Positions 1 to 9,279 of a stretch of 64,000 nt of DNA are shown in pieces. Location of the stretch: contig NZ_QNUJ01000002.1 in the NCBI RefSeq assembly GCF_003574625.1, positions 124,001 through 188,000 on the forward strand. Reading direction: 5' to 3'. The position numbers were made by a program, and so were the translations under genes. Below the pieces are notes generated by a model. The model made no database searches and was not told where the DNA came from. It saw only the letters and a program-made list of their open reading frames with translations. Numbering within the stretch: the stretch's first letter is position 1; each line of letters begins with the position of its first letter. The stretch comes from Shinella zoogloeoides (lineage in GTDB: Bacteria > Pseudomonadota > Alphaproteobacteria > Rhizobiales > Rhizobiaceae).

Positions 1-721
1 CGTCACGGCGCACGTTCATCGGCGTCGTACCGGCATGGCCCGCCTGACCTCTGAACGTCGCCCTAATCTGGCCGAGGCCCACGATACGATCGACGATCGC
101 AACATCGTCAGCATGGGCTTCCAGCACGGGGCCCTGCTCGATATGCAATTCAAGGAAGGCATATACGGAACCGGCTTCGCGCACAGCCAGAGGCGCCTGT
201 GCCGGATCCAGGCCGTAAGCCTGCATCGCATCCGCGACCGTGACCCCCGCATCGTCGGCAAAGGCGAGGAACTCGTCCATATCCACTTTGCCGGTCATGA
301 CGCGCGAGGCCAGCAGTCCGCCGCCGAAGCGCGTGCCTTCTTCCTCGATCATGGCGACGAATTCGATGGAACGCTCCGGGACAAGGCCCCGCTCCTTCAA
401 CAGGAAGGCGATCTCGATACCGGCAATGACGCCGGCCGGGCCGTCGAACTTGCCGCCGTTCGGCACGGAATCGAAATGAGAGCCGATCATGACCGGAGCA
501 AGAGCAGGATTATGTCCGACGAGGCGCCCGACGAGATTGCCGATCGCGTCCTCGCGGACCGTGAGCCCGGCGGCCTCCATCTGCCCGCGCAGATAGTCGC
601 TGGCCTGGCGGAACTCCGGCGTGTAGGTCAGCCGGGTCGTGCCCTTGCCCGGAGTGGCGTTGAACCGGTCCAGCCCCTCGATCAGTCGTTCAAGACGCTG
701 CGGATCGGAAAAACGTGTCAT
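1..721 (-). CDS. M20 family Zn-dependent amidohydrolase (N-carbamoyl-L-amino acid hydrolase / allantoate amidohydrolase type), partial
   Basis: About 240 N-terminal residues are visible; the gene runs off the left edge. The product begins MTRFSDPQRLERLIEGLDRF and carries the family hallmarks IGSHFDSVPNGG (metal-binding His/Asp), an EEEGTRFGGG segment and HIEQGPVLE, followed by GQAGHAGTTPM at the cut end. This family hydrolyses C-N bonds in N-carbamoyl amino acids, allantoate or ureidoglycolate with a dinuclear metal centre in the cytoplasm. The ATG at 721 follows AGGA a few bases upstream. The substrate cannot be told from the sequence; neighbours beyond the edge would be needed. No long gene lies upstream until 970. 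Confidence 0.85.
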   Translation of the reverse strand, partial: MTRFSDPQRLERLIEGLDRFNATPGKGTTRLTYTPEFRQASDYLRGQMEAAGLTVREDAIGNLVGRLVGHNPALAPVMIGSHFDSVPNGGKFDGPAGVIAGIEIAFLLKERGLVPERSIEFVAMIEEEGTRFGGGLLASRVMTGKVDMDEFLAFADDAGVTVADAMQAYGLDPAQAPLAVREAGSVYAFLELHIEQGPVLEAHADDVAIVDRIVGLGQIRATFRGQAGHAGTTPMNVRRD

Positions 722-969
722 ATCAATATCCTGAAAACCCGGACGGCAAGACGGAAGCCCTGTTGGCGGCGAAGCCGGCTGACCATGCCGGAACGATGCA
801 TAGGTCTGCTTGTTCTCGCATGCGAATTCAAGGACATCCTGTCGCCAAGGGAGTTTCCCCAACGTTTTCCCGAAAGCTTCGACGGGATTGATCTCATTGC
901 CTCGATGTGAATGGTTGAGCAGTTCATTGGAGACCGGCGAATCGATCCGGGAATATAGTAAAGCGCACA

Positions 970-1221
970 GTGACGTTCGAAGCCCTGTTTGTCGTGATGG
1001 CGCTGGCATTCACCGCCGGCACCGCCCTTTCGGTATGGCTCTGGTTTCAACCGGTGCCCCGAAGGCTCCGCCTGTTCGCGCTGATCTGGGCGTTTGCGGG
1101 AGGCGCCGGAATGCTGCTCAGCTACGGCAAATCCGGCATCATTCCCGACCGCAATGCCCTTCGCGTCTGTATCGAGAGCGGCCAGACCTGGGACTATCGG
1201 AGCAATCGCTGCCTCCCATAA
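970..1221 (+). CDS. small membrane protein of unknown function
   Basis: An 83-residue protein with a GTG start and two hydrophobic segments (about residues 5-24 and 33-50) separated by a basic turn (PVPRRLRLF). The C-terminus ends CIESGQTWDYRSNRCLP, two cysteines flanking an aromatic stretch, which suggests a periplasmic disulphide tail. Codon use looks coding. I do not recognise the family and there is no strong ribosome-binding site, so the start is tentative. It is followed after 184 bases by an operon of exported proteins on the same strand; the region between shows no further gene. Confidence 0.55.
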   Translation: MTFEALFVVMALAFTAGTALSVWLWFQPVPRRLRLFALIWAFAGGAGMLLSYGKSGIIPDRNALRVCIESGQTWDYRSNRCLP

Positions 1222-1405
1222 GAGGCTACTGCCGCACGCGCCGCTTTGCGCGGAGGACAAGGCTGTTTTCAGGGAAAGCAAGGATCGTCGATGAGCACCT
1301 GCGGCGCAGAGGGAGCGCGCAGCAATTTTTCCGGGAAACGGTCACAGCTCCGTCATAATGCATCTGTTTTGTGGCGAACGATCTATCTGTTCTGGGGAGT
1401 CGTTC

Positions 1406-1855
1406 TTGCTGAAGAAATTCATGGTTGTCGCCACGCTTCTGTTGCCCGCCGCCGCCTATGCCGAGGAGCACAACTTCACGATTACCGGTGGTCAGGCCAG
1501 TGTTCCTGTCGGCCTGACGGTACAGGTCAAGACCGTTACCGTCGGCGAGGATGCGACAACCGTCCGGTTGTTGGCGAGCTTCGACAGCCACGTTACCAAC
1601 AGCGTCAACATGAACGACGACGAAAATGCCTATCTCGCATGGGGAGAAGGCGAGCAGGAACGGCTGCATCTGCGCCAGATCGCCGACAACCGCTGGATGC
1701 GGATCGGCAACGGGCAGACGATGGAGGGCGACCTGGTCTTTCCCGGCGTCATACCGGCCGGCGTGACGAAAGTGACCCTCGTCTTCAATCCTGCACATGA
1801 CGGAAACGACAGCAGCGCGCCGGGCGTGACCATCCCCCTGGAACTGGCTCAATGA
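1406..1855 (+). CDS. exported hypothetical protein
   Basis: 149 residues from a TTG start at 1406, chosen because GGGGAG lies six bases upstream and the product then opens with a clean signal peptide (MLKKFMVVATLLLPAAAYA, cleavage before EE). The mature part is rich in beta-forming residues and has no motif I can name; it resembles a single immunoglobulin-like or beta-sandwich domain. A longer reading frame to 1358 exists but lacks a signal sequence. Its stop overlaps the next gene's start by four bases (ATGA), so it is probably translationally coupled to the OmpA-domain protein and may work with it in the periplasm. Confidence 0.65.
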   Translation: MLKKFMVVATLLLPAAAYAEEHNFTITGGQASVPVGLTVQVKTVTVGEDATTVRLLASFDSHVTNSVNMNDDENAYLAWGEGEQERLHLRQIADNRWMRIGNGQTMEGDLVFPGVIPAGVTKVTLVFNPAHDGNDSSAPGVTIPLELAQ

Positions 1856-2481
1856 GACAGGGCGCCCTTCTCGCGCTTTCTCTTTTCCTTCCTGCGACGG
1901 CATCCGCCTATACGGTGACGACGGGCGCCGGCGCAGTGGGCGAGCGGGCATCGACATTTGCCGAATTCACGCTGCCTTCGTCCCGCTTTGCCGAGCGCAA
2001 GGAGGAGAGCGGCGCATCCGTTTCCTCCGGAACGTCCACCTTCGGATTGAAGAACATGGATGCGCAGACGCGGACGGAAACTGCGCTTTCCGAACTTGGC
2101 GCACGGCAGGAGGGCGAGCGCATCATCGTGAACCTGCCGAGCGATGTATTGTTCGATTTCGACAAGTCGGACATCCGTACCGACGCGCGCCCCGTTCTCG
2201 CCCGCCTCGCAGAGGCACTTCAGGCGCTGGCGGATACCCCGGTCGCGATCATCGGCCATACGGATGCGAAGGGGTCGGACGCCTATAACCAACGTCTATC
2301 GGAACGCCGCGCCGCCGCCGTGCGGCACTGGCTTTCCGACAGCGGCGTAAATGCCCGGATGACGACGTTCGGCAAGGGCGAGAGCACGCCCGTCGCGCCG
2401 AACGAAAATGCGGACGGGTCCGACAACCCCGCAGGCCGGCAGCAGAACCGGCGCGTGGAATTCATCATCGGAGGGGGCTGA
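1852..2481 (+). CDS. OmpA-family C-terminal domain protein
   Basis: 209 residues. An N-terminal signal peptide (cleavage around SAYT) is followed by a low-complexity linker and then an OmpA/MotB-like peptidoglycan-binding domain from about residue 90: LFDFDKSDIRTDARPVL, IIGHTDAKGSDAYNQRLSERRA, and a closing NRRVEFII. These include the Asp and Arg that normally bind diaminopimelate. It should anchor something to peptidoglycan from the periplasm or outer membrane. There is no lipobox cysteine and no beta-barrel domain. It overlaps the preceding gene (ATGA) and is followed after one base by a zinc-ribbon membrane protein. Confidence 0.8.
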   Translation: MRQGALLALSLFLPATASAYTVTTGAGAVGERASTFAEFTLPSSRFAERKEESGASVSSGTSTFGLKNMDAQTRTETALSELGARQEGERIIVNLPSDVLFDFDKSDIRTDARPVLARLAEALQALADTPVAIIGHTDAKGSDAYNQRLSERRAAAVRHWLSDSGVNARMTTFGKGESTPVAPNENADGSDNPAGRQQNRRVEFIIGGG

Positions 2482-2482
2482 A

Positions 2483-2710
2483 ATGGCGCTCGTCGCATGC
2501 CCTGAATGCGCTGGCAACGTATCCGACAAGGCATTTTCATGTCCTGCCTGCGGGTATCCGCTTGGACAGAAGGACGGCAATCCGTGGCCGTCCGTCCTCG
2601 GCGGCGTGGCGGGCACCTATATTTCGGCCAAGGCGGTCACCAGCATTCTTCTCGGCAGCGTCATGTTCCTCGCCTTCGCGGCGATCATGATCGCCCTGAT
2701 ACTAAAATGA
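2483..2710 (+). CDS. zinc-ribbon single-pass membrane protein
   Basis: 75 residues. The ATG at 2483 follows GGAGGGGG. The N-terminus has two CxxC knuckles (CPECAGNVSDKAFSCPACG), a typical zinc ribbon, and the C-terminal third is one transmembrane helix (about residues 52-73). Such proteins place a small zinc domain at the cytoplasmic membrane face; the partner is unknown. It sits one base after the OmpA-domain gene, so it is probably in the same transcript. No enzyme domain is present. Confidence 0.7.
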   Translation: MALVACPECAGNVSDKAFSCPACGYPLGQKDGNPWPSVLGGVAGTYISAKAVTSILLGSVMFLAFAAIMIALILK

Positions 2711-2753
2711 GGCGGCATTGCCGGGATACAAACGGAAAGACAGGCGGTTTTGC

Positions 2754-3137
2754 ATGATGAAGATGTTTTGCGCGATGCCGGTGGCGGCCTCCATCCTTGC
2801 GGCCTTGCCGGCGGCAGCGGCCGATGATCCGTTCATGATCACCTATCACGTCGAGAGAACCGCATCGGATGCGCTGAGCCTCGATGCCTGCACGGACCTG
2901 ATCGAGCAGCAGGCTCAGGGGGTGGGCTACCACGTTATCGTCAACCGCTTCGAAGGCCAGCTCGGCGTCATCAGCGGCGGCCCCGCCGCGGGCGGATCCT
3001 TCATCTCGCACTGCATATCCGTCGACGACAAGACCGTCAGCGTGATCCAGGGCCTGGACTACAAATCCACCAAGGGACCGGTCGGTGATTTCGCCGACCG
3101 TGTCCATCGAGCCCTGCTCGACGCCGCGGGGAAGTAG
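2754..3137 (+). CDS. exported hypothetical protein
   Basis: 127 residues from the ATG at 2754 (an ATG at 2757 is equally possible). A signal peptide (MMKMFCAMPVAASILAALPA, cleavage near AAA-DD) precedes a compact domain with two cysteines (DACTDL and SHCIS) likely to form a disulphide. I do not recognise the fold. Reading frame and codon use continue well past the signal sequence, and the gene closes the run of exported proteins started at 1406. An in-frame start at 2718 would put a charged extension before the signal peptide and is rejected. Confidence 0.6.
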   Translation: MMKMFCAMPVAASILAALPAAAADDPFMITYHVERTASDALSLDACTDLIEQQAQGVGYHVIVNRFEGQLGVISGGPAAGGSFISHCISVDDKTVSVIQGLDYKSTKGPVGDFADRVHRALLDAAGK

Positions 3138-3138
3138 A

Positions 3139-3161
3139 TGCCTGGATGGCGCTGACAGGCA
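3139..3161. terminator. possible stem-loop between convergent genes
   Basis: TGCCTG and CAGGCA form a six-base stem with an 11-base loop between the exported protein gene (stop 3137) and the convergent ABC permease (stop 3178). There is no T-tract on either side, so this is only a weak candidate for a shared terminator. Confidence 0.3.
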
Positions 3162-3177
3162 CATAACCCCTGGCCCG

Positions 3178-4047
3178 TCACGTCTTCCTCAGTTGCCTGA
3201 TGTACCAGACCATGATCAGCGACAGGCTGACGAAGACGGCGGCCGCGAGGATGACGGACGCCACCGCAAGCCGCGGCGTGCCGGCCGAGCGCAGGCTCAG
3301 CCACATCAGGACGGGAAGCGTCTGCGTATCGCGCGTCGTCAGGAACAGGGCCATGACGAATTCGTTGAGCGATATCACGAATGCAAAGAGCGCCGACGAG
3401 ATGATCCCGGTGGAGACGGAGGGCAGGACGATTTCGAAGAAGGTCTGCACCGGCCGGCCGCCGAGATCGTAGGACGCCTCGACGATGCGGTGATCGACGG
3501 TCCGGAAGGTCGCCTCCATCAACATGAAAACCAGCGGCATCGCCCAGAGAGAATGGGCAAGCATGACCAATACGCGCGACCCGTAGATATTGACGCCGAA
3601 CAGCGACACATCACCGAACGCCATCGCAACGCCAAGGCCCAGCACCACCCCCGGCATGAAGAGCGGCAGCATGATCAGGAGGTAGACAACCGGCTTGAAG
3701 GCGAAGGTGAAGCGCTCGAAGGCCCAGGCGGCAAGAACGCCGGATACGGTGGAAATGACCGTCGTGCCGAGCGCGATAATTACGCTGCTCTTCAGCGCGT
3801 CGACCCATTGGGGGCTGCCGAAGAAGTCGCCGTACCATCGCAGCGACCACGCCTTGATCGGAAAGCGGATCACCGACGCATCATTGAAGGACATGACGAG
3901 CGTCACGATCACCGGGATCGCGATATAGGCGATGATAAAGACGGTGAAGGCCAGCGCCAGGACTCGCAGCATCACGGCGTCCATCCGCCGCCTCGCGACC
4001 GGGGCAACAGCGATATCACGCGTCGGAAGCATGGACGTATCAGCCAT
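3178..4047 (-). CDS. ABC transporter permease, spermidine/putrescine (PotC) type
   Basis: 289 residues with six predicted transmembrane helices. The EAA loop is visible as EASYDLGGRPVQTFFEIVLP (around residues 185-205), the coupling helix that contacts the ATPase. It overlaps the 3' end of the preceding permease gene by eight bases and is the last gene of the operon. It pairs with the upstream permease to form the membrane channel of an uptake system of the PotBC class, which takes up polyamines or other small cationic or quaternary amines. The true substrate is not evident. Confidence 0.87.
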   Translation of the reverse strand: MADTSMLPTRDIAVAPVARRRMDAVMLRVLALAFTVFIIAYIAIPVIVTLVMSFNDASVIRFPIKAWSLRWYGDFFGSPQWVDALKSSVIIALGTTVISTVSGVLAAWAFERFTFAFKPVVYLLIMLPLFMPGVVLGLGVAMAFGDVSLFGVNIYGSRVLVMLAHSLWAMPLVFMLMEATFRTVDHRIVEASYDLGGRPVQTFFEIVLPSVSTGIISSALFAFVISLNEFVMALFLTTRDTQTLPVLMWLSLRSAGTPRLAVASVILAAAVFVSLSLIMVWYIRQLRKT

Positions 4048-4942
4048 TGAGCGCCGTCCGTTTCGAGGTCAGCATGCGGATGATCATCATCACAACGGCA
4101 ACTCCACTCGTCAGCACGATCGAGAAGGCGGCGGCGCGGGGCCAGTTGTGCTTGCCCAGCATCTGTTCCTGGATCAGGTAGCCGATCGTCCAGAGCGTAT
4201 CGGGCCCGAGCGCGGACGGCGTCGCATAGGTGCCGACCGCCCAGATGAAGGACTGCGCGAAGGAGGCGGCAATCCCGCCCTTGGTGAGCGGCAGGAGCAC
4301 CTCATAGAAAGTGCGCACGGGCGAGCCCCCGAGGTCCGCGCTCGCCTCCAGCACCTTCTTGTCGATGCCGTCGAAGATCGACAGCAGGATGAAGAAACAG
4401 AATGGCAAGGTGACATAGGTGAGGCCGACAAAGGCTGCGAATTCTGTATACATCAGGCTGATCTTGTCCGTGATCAGGCCGGAGGAGACGAGCGCATAGC
4501 TGAGCAGGCCGTTCTTCGGGAAGAACATCCACCAGCCGAAGATGATGGAGATTTCCGAGATCAGCAGCGGGCAGAGCGCAAGCGCGATGAAGGCCAGCCG
4601 CCAGCGTTTCGGCTTCAGCCAGACCAGCATCGCGAAGACATATCCGATAGCGACCGTCACGATGGACGAGATCAGCGCCAGCCGCATCGTCGTCCAGAGC
4701 GCCGCGCTGAAGGTCGGATCCGTGAGCATGGCCGCGTAGTTGTCGAAGGTGAAGCCCGGCACATAGAAGCGCTGGTCGACATGTTCGTTGAAGCTCATGC
4801 GCCCCATGAAGGCGATCGGCAGGCCGAAGAAGGCGATGGCGATGAGCAGCGCCGGCGACATCAACAGCCAGGGCGTCAAACGCATGCGCCAGCCGGGGCC
4901 CCGCGGGCCGGAAGGCGCCATATCCGAAGCGCCCGCGCTCAT
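4040..4942 (-). CDS. ABC transporter permease, spermidine/putrescine (PotB) type
   Basis: 300 residues. The ATG at 4942 overlaps the ATPase stop (ATGA), and the product starts [12 protein letters not shown]; a longer frame upstream is antisense-like and rejected. After a short cytoplasmic tail come six hydrophobic helices, with the EAA-like loop EASADLGGSPVRTFYEVLLP between helices. It forms the heterodimeric channel with the next gene. The location between the ATPase and the second permease is the normal PotA-PotB-PotC order, with the binding protein placed first here. Confidence 0.87.
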   Translation of the reverse strand: MSAGASDMAPSGPRGPGWRMRLTPWLLMSPALLIAIAFFGLPIAFMGRMSFNEHVDQRFYVPGFTFDNYAAMLTDPTFSAALWTTMRLALISSIVTVAIGYVFAMLVWLKPKRWRLAFIALALCPLLISEISIIFGWWMFFPKNGLLSYALVSSGLITDKISLMYTEFAAFVGLTYVTLPFCFFILLSIFDGIDKKVLEASADLGGSPVRTFYEVLLPLTKGGIAASFAQSFIWAVGTYATPSALGPDTLWTIGYLIQEQMLGKHNWPRAAAFSIVLTSGVAVVMMIIRMLTSKRTALNG

Positions 4943-5982
4943 TGATAGGCCATCATGTCGGCCGTCTGCCAGCCGATATCGACGGCGTCGCCCGGCTTGT
5001 GGACGACGGAGCCGGGGTGGTCGACGAACAGTTCCAGTTTGCCGGCCTTGAAATGGTAGCGATGGACATCGCCCAGGAATTCGGTGAAATCGAGCCGTGC
5101 CTTGAGGCCATTCGGCATGTCGGCACGGCCAAGATGCAGCCGGCTCGGCCTGATGTAGATGCGCCACGCGCCCTCGCCGAGCGGCTGGGCGAGACGCAGC
5201 TCCAGCGGCGCGCCGGCGCTGTCGGCGGCGGCACCGGCGGAAACCTGCGCCCTGAGGCAGCAGCTCTCGCCGATGAAGGTATAGACGAATTCGCTGGCCG
5301 GCTCGGCAAAGACCTTTTCCGGCCGGTCGATCTGTTCGATCCTGCCGCTGCGCATGACGGCGACGCGGCTCGGCATCGCCATCGCTTCCCCCTGGTCGTG
5401 GGTCACATAGATGGCGCTGAAACCGATCTCGTCATGCAGCCGCCTGATCTCCGCGCGAAGCTGCAGCCGCAGCGACAGATCGAGCGCCGAGAGCGGCTCA
5501 TCGAACAGCAGGATCGTCGGGCGCACCACCATCGAACGGGCAAGCGCGACGCGCTGCTTCTGCCCGCCGGAGAGCTGGGCCGGATAGCGCTCCTCGTAGC
5601 CGGAAAGGCGGACGACTTCGAGTGCCTGCCTCACGCGCGGCGCAATGTCCGCTTTGGCGACACCGCGCATGCGCAAGCCGTAAGCCACATTTTCAGCCAC
5701 CGTCTTGTGCGGAAAAAGCGCGCCCGTCTGGAAGATCGTCGTGGTATCCCGCTGGTAGGCCGGCAGGTGATCGACGCGGCTGCCATTGATGCGGATCGCA
5801 CCGGCATCCGGCCTTTCGAACCCGCCGATCAGCCTGAGCGTCGAGGTCTTGCCCGAGCCCGAGGGGCCGAGCAGGGTGACGAATTCGCCGCGCCTCACGT
5901 CGACCGAGACATTGTCGACCGCGACGACGCCGCCAAAGGCGCGGCGAAGGCCGTCGAGCTCCAGTGCATTGGTGTCTGCCAA
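4939..5982 (-). CDS. ABC transporter ATP-binding protein, PotA type
   Basis: 347 residues. Walker [12 protein letters not shown]-loop [18 protein letters not shown], signature [14 protein letters not shown], Walker [13 protein letters not shown] and the H-loop [12 protein letters not shown] are all intact. The C-terminal third is the TOBE domain of the PotA/CUT1 family. It powers the uptake system at 3178-7188. Start choice: a TTG at 5982 sits nine bases after GGAG, whereas the TTG at 5991 directly abuts the same GGAG; neither is certain. The stop overlaps the permease start by four bases, suggesting coupled translation. Confidence 0.9.
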   Translation of the reverse strand: MADTNALELDGLRRAFGGVVAVDNVSVDVRRGEFVTLLGPSGSGKTSTLRLIGGFERPDAGAIRINGSRVDHLPAYQRDTTTIFQTGALFPHKTVAENVAYGLRMRGVAKADIAPRVRQALEVVRLSGYEERYPAQLSGGQKQRVALARSMVVRPTILLFDEPLSALDLSLRLQLRAEIRRLHDEIGFSAIYVTHDQGEAMAMPSRVAVMRSGRIEQIDRPEKVFAEPASEFVYTFIGESCCLRAQVSAGAAADSAGAPLELRLAQPLGEGAWRIYIRPSRLHLGRADMPNGLKARLDFTEFLGDVHRYHFKAGKLELFVDHPGSVVHKPGDAVDIGWQTADMMAYQ

Positions 5983-6045
5983 AACAATCAACTCCGCATC
6001 GAAATACGCGAAGCGCCGCTGCGGACGCTTCGCGGAAGGGCTGGG

Positions 6046-7188
6046 TCAGCCTTCGGTCGTCCTGGTGATGGTTTCCTTCATGCGGACGCTGTAGGCGTCC
6101 CAGTTCGGACCGAACTTGTCCCAGCCGTCGATGCCGAACAGCTTGTAGGTCTTGCGCAAGCCTGCCTCGTCGCGCGGATAGCTCTGCCAGTGCGGCGGCG
6201 CCTCAAGGCCCTGCAGGGACATGAAATCCGTCGAGGCATTGAGGAAATTCTGCTGCGTTTCCTTCTCGAGAAGATAGCTCATGAAGAGATCGCTCAATTC
6301 CGAATGCCGGGTCCCGCGCACCTTCATGAACCAGTTCGTGTAGGAGGCCGTGCCTTCCTCGGGGATCGCGGCTTCGAAGTCGTCGCCGTATTCCTTGATG
6401 AAGCCGTAGGCGTCGGCGGAATACATCATCGCCACCGCCGCTTCTTCCTGGGTCATCAGGTTGGTGAGCTCTGCGCCGTCCTTGTACCACTTGGCGACCT
6501 TCAGCTTGTCGAGTTCCTGGAAGAGCAGTTCGACGTCGGCGGGCGTACCGAACACTTCGTCGATACCGGGCTTGGCCGACGAGAGCAGCGCGGGGATGCA
6601 CAGATCCCAATAGAATGCGGAAGCGTCCAGCGTCGCCTTGCCCTTTGCCTTGTCGTCCCAGAATCCCTTCCAGCTCACCGGCTTCAGGCCGCTCGAATTG
6701 GCGGTCAGCATCCAGAGCGAGCCCGTGCCGAAGGGCACGCCGTAATCCCTGGCCGGGCCGCGGTTCTCGTCGAACCACGGATAGACATTGGCATTGCCGG
6801 GAATCTTCGACCGGTCGACCTTGGCGAAGACATTCTGCGCCATGCCGGTCGTGGTCGTGTATTCGTCGGCGATGGTGATGTCGAAGGGCGGATTGTCGGC
6901 CGGCGCCGCCACGATCTGGGCGATCATCTGGTCCCAGCCGCCGACGGTCTCGACCTGCGTACCGTACTTTTCGTTGAAGGACTTGACCACCGTTTCACGG
7001 AAGCTGAGCTCGTGATTGCCCGACCAGGAAACGACGATCAGCCCTTCGCCGGCGAAAGACGTCTGCGCGGAAGCGACGCTTGCGCGCCCCAGAATAGCAG
7101 GCGCGCCGATCGCCGCCGCCGCCGCACCGAACGCGAGCTTCATCACGCCGCGGCGGCCGATACCGTTTTGGATTCCTTCGAAAGCCAT
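6046..7188 (-). CDS. ABC transporter substrate-binding protein (extracellular solute-binding family 1, PotD-like), Tat-exported
   Basis: 380 residues. The N-terminus holds a twin-arginine signal (GRRGVMKLAFGAAAAAIGAP) with cleavage near ASAQT. The mature protein has the features of PotD-like proteins (IVVSWSGNHELSFRETVVKSF, FDITIADEYTTTTG, PFGTGSLWML). It binds the substrate in the periplasm and delivers it to the adjacent permeases. The start follows GGGAGGG. A 97-base gap separates it from the oxidoreductase gene, and 54 bases separate it from the ATPase. Tat export of a binding protein is common in rhizobia. Confidence 0.87.
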   Translation of the reverse strand: MAFEGIQNGIGRRGVMKLAFGAAAAAIGAPAILGRASVASAQTSFAGEGLIVVSWSGNHELSFRETVVKSFNEKYGTQVETVGGWDQMIAQIVAAPADNPPFDITIADEYTTTTGMAQNVFAKVDRSKIPGNANVYPWFDENRGPARDYGVPFGTGSLWMLTANSSGLKPVSWKGFWDDKAKGKATLDASAFYWDLCIPALLSSAKPGIDEVFGTPADVELLFQELDKLKVAKWYKDGAELTNLMTQEEAAVAMMYSADAYGFIKEYGDDFEAAIPEEGTASYTNWFMKVRGTRHSELSDLFMSYLLEKETQQNFLNASTDFMSLQGLEAPPHWQSYPRDEAGLRKTYKLFGIDGWDKFGPNWDAYSVRMKETITRTTEG

Positions 7189-7285
7189 GAAATTCCCTCC
7201 CGTTTGCTCATCCGGGACTGCCGGCTTTCTGCCGATCGAGCCCCGTTCACCCGTTTAATCCCTATCCGGCCAACACGCGCTTCGC

Positions 7286-9277
7286 CTAGAGTGCGGTCCC
7301 GACCTTCAATCCCTCGTAGACCGCCTCCTCCGCGGTGCGTGGCGCAAGGCTGTCGCCGATGATGTGCAATTCCTCCACGCTGTCGGCCAGCATGGCGCTC
7401 AGTTCATCCACCGGCTCGTGGCCGAGACAGAGCACCAGCGTATCGACATTCTCGAAAAGGATCGGCTGCTCGCTGACGGAATGCTGCATGTAGACGGTGC
7501 CGCCATCGCAGCCGTAAAGGCGTGCATAGGGGGTGACACGCACGCCGATCTTGTGCAACTCGGCCGCGACATTGTCGCGAACGTAAAGCGGCAGCAATTC
7601 CCCCGGATGGGTGCCGTTGACGGCGAGATCGACGCTGCAGCCTTCGTTGACCAGCCGTTCGGCAATGCCGGGGCCGATCCAGTCGCAGCGCCAGTCGGCG
7701 ACCACCACGCGGCTGCCGGTCTTCACCTGGTTCCTCAGAAGCTGCCATGCATCGACGACCTGCACGCTGCCGTCATCGGCGATTTCGGGCAGATAGGGCT
7801 TGGCGCCAGTGGCCAGAACGACGGCGTCCGGCCTTTCGGCGGCAACCGACGCCCGATCCACCCGCACACCCTTGACGACGCGGACCTGCGCCAGCTCCAG
7901 TTCGCGCGAAAGGTTGGTGACGATGCCGCCGAACTCCGCGCGGCGCGGCAATTGCTGCGCCAGCAGCGCTTGCCCGCCCAATTGGCCGGATGCTTCGTAG
8001 AGCACGACCTGATGGCCGCGCGCCGCCGCGATCGCCGCGGCTTTCATGCCGGCCGGACCGCCGCCGACCACCATCACCTTTTTGGGGCGCGTTGCGGGCA
8101 CCAGGGTGCCGAATTTAAGCTCACGGCCGGTTTCCGGATGCTGGATACAGGAGATCGGCACGCCGCGATGGAAATGGCCGATGCAGGCCTGATTGCAGGC
8201 GATGCAGGCGCGGATATCGTCCGTGCGGCCCTGCTCCGCCTTTGCCGGCATTTCGGGATCGCAGATCAGGGCGCGGGTCATGCCGCAGACATCGGCGGAG
8301 CCCTGTGCCAGCACCGCTTCGGCCTCATGCGGCTGGTTGATGCGTCCGGCGACGAAGACGGGTATGCCCAATGCCTTGCGAAAGCGGGCGGCATCGCTCG
8401 CGAGATAGGCGTTGCGATAGGCCATGGGTGGGACGATATGCACCGCGCCGCCCTGCGAGGCCGACGTGCCGGCCGTGACACTGACGTAATCGAGCAGGGG
8501 CTCCAGCAACCGACAGCTTTCGAGCACCTCGTCCATGGCAAGGCCATGCTCGTCGCGCTCGCCGCCACTGATGCGCATGCCGATGACGAAATCGTCCGAT
8601 GTCGCCGCCCGCATCGCGGCCAAGGCTTCGACGGCGAAACGAAGCCGGTTCTCCAGCGACCCGCCATAGGCGTCGGTGCGGCGATTGACACGCGGATTGA
8701 AGAATTGCGCCGGAAGATAACCATGGCTGGCGACGAACTCCACGCCGTCAAGCCCCGCTTCGTGCATCCGCCGCGCCGCTTCGCCGTAGCCGGTGACGAT
8801 CTCGTCGATCATGCGCTTGTCGAGTTGGCGCGGCATGACGCGAAAGCGCTCGTTGGGCGATACGGACGGCGCATAGGCAACCGTCAGCAGCCCGTCGCCG
8901 CCCTCCATGATTTCCCGGCCGGGATGGAATAGCTGCGAGACAATCCGGCAATCATGCGCATGACAGATTTCGGCCAGCTTGCGGTAGCCTTCGATACACG
9001 CGTCTTCCGTCGCCATCAGCATATGCGAGGTATAGCGCGCAGTCTCATGAACGCCCGCCACCTGACAGACGATCAGGCCCGCGCCGCCACGCGCCCGCGC
9101 CTCGTGATAGGCGAGCAGCGCCTCGTTGACGAGACCATCGGTGGGCAGCGTCGTGTCATGCCCCGTCGACATGATACGGTTCTTGAGGCGCACGCCGCGG
9201 ATCTGCAAGGGCTGGAACAGGTGTGGAAATGCGGAGGTCGTCATGGATTGGAAACGCCGTTCGGTTGCGGATTGCAC
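7286..9277 (-). CDS. Fe-S flavin oxidoreductase of the trimethylamine dehydrogenase / 2,4-dienoyl-CoA reductase family
   Basis: 663 residues in two parts. Residues about 12-350 are an old-yellow-enzyme TIM barrel binding FMN (FQPLQIRGVRLKNRIMSTGHD; GYLPAQFFNPRVNRRTDAYGG). A 4Fe-4S motif C-x2-C-x3-C-x11-C follows at about 365-385 (CIACNQAC...SC). The C-terminal half has a dinucleotide fold (VMVVGGGPAGMKAA). Relatives demethylate or dehydrogenate methylated amines (trimethylamine, dimethylamine, N-methylproline) or reduce dienoyl-CoA. Co-transcription with a polyamine-type transporter favours an N-methylated or amine substrate. The GTG at 9277 follows AGGG and lies three bases after the cupin stop; an ATG at 9244 is an alternative. 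Confidence 0.82.
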   Translation of the reverse strand: MQSATERRFQSMTTSAFPHLFQPLQIRGVRLKNRIMSTGHDTTLPTDGLVNEALLAYHEARARGGAGLIVCQVAGVHETARYTSHMLMATEDACIEGYRKLAEICHAHDCRIVSQLFHPGREIMEGGDGLLTVAYAPSVSPNERFRVMPRQLDKRMIDEIVTGYGEAARRMHEAGLDGVEFVASHGYLPAQFFNPRVNRRTDAYGGSLENRLRFAVEALAAMRAATSDDFVIGMRISGGERDEHGLAMDEVLESCRLLEPLLDYVSVTAGTSASQGGAVHIVPPMAYRNAYLASDAARFRKALGIPVFVAGRINQPHEAEAVLAQGSADVCGMTRALICDPEMPAKAEQGRTDDIRACIACNQACIGHFHRGVPISCIQHPETGRELKFGTLVPATRPKKVMVVGGGPAGMKAAAIAAARGHQVVLYEASGQLGGQALLAQQLPRRAEFGGIVTNLSRELELAQVRVVKGVRVDRASVAAERPDAVVLATGAKPYLPEIADDGSVQVVDAWQLLRNQVKTGSRVVVADWRCDWIGPGIAERLVNEGCSVDLAVNGTHPGELLPLYVRDNVAAELHKIGVRVTPYARLYGCDGGTVYMQHSVSEQPILFENVDTLVLCLGHEPVDELSAMLADSVEELHIIGDSLAPRTAEEAVYEGLKVGTAL

Positions 9278-9279
9278 GG

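Noticed and set aside
35-910. A 291-codon plus-strand frame at the left edge
   Set aside because: Antisense to the M20 amidohydrolase that shows family motifs on the minus strand.
718-1281. A 187-codon minus-strand frame
   Set aside because: It overlaps the small membrane protein on the plus strand, has no start signal and looks like random coding-like sequence in high-GC DNA.
4942-7362. An 806-codon open frame on the plus strand
   Set aside because: Arg/Asp/His-rich antisense reading of the PotA-type ATPase and binding-protein genes, which have clear motifs on the minus strand.
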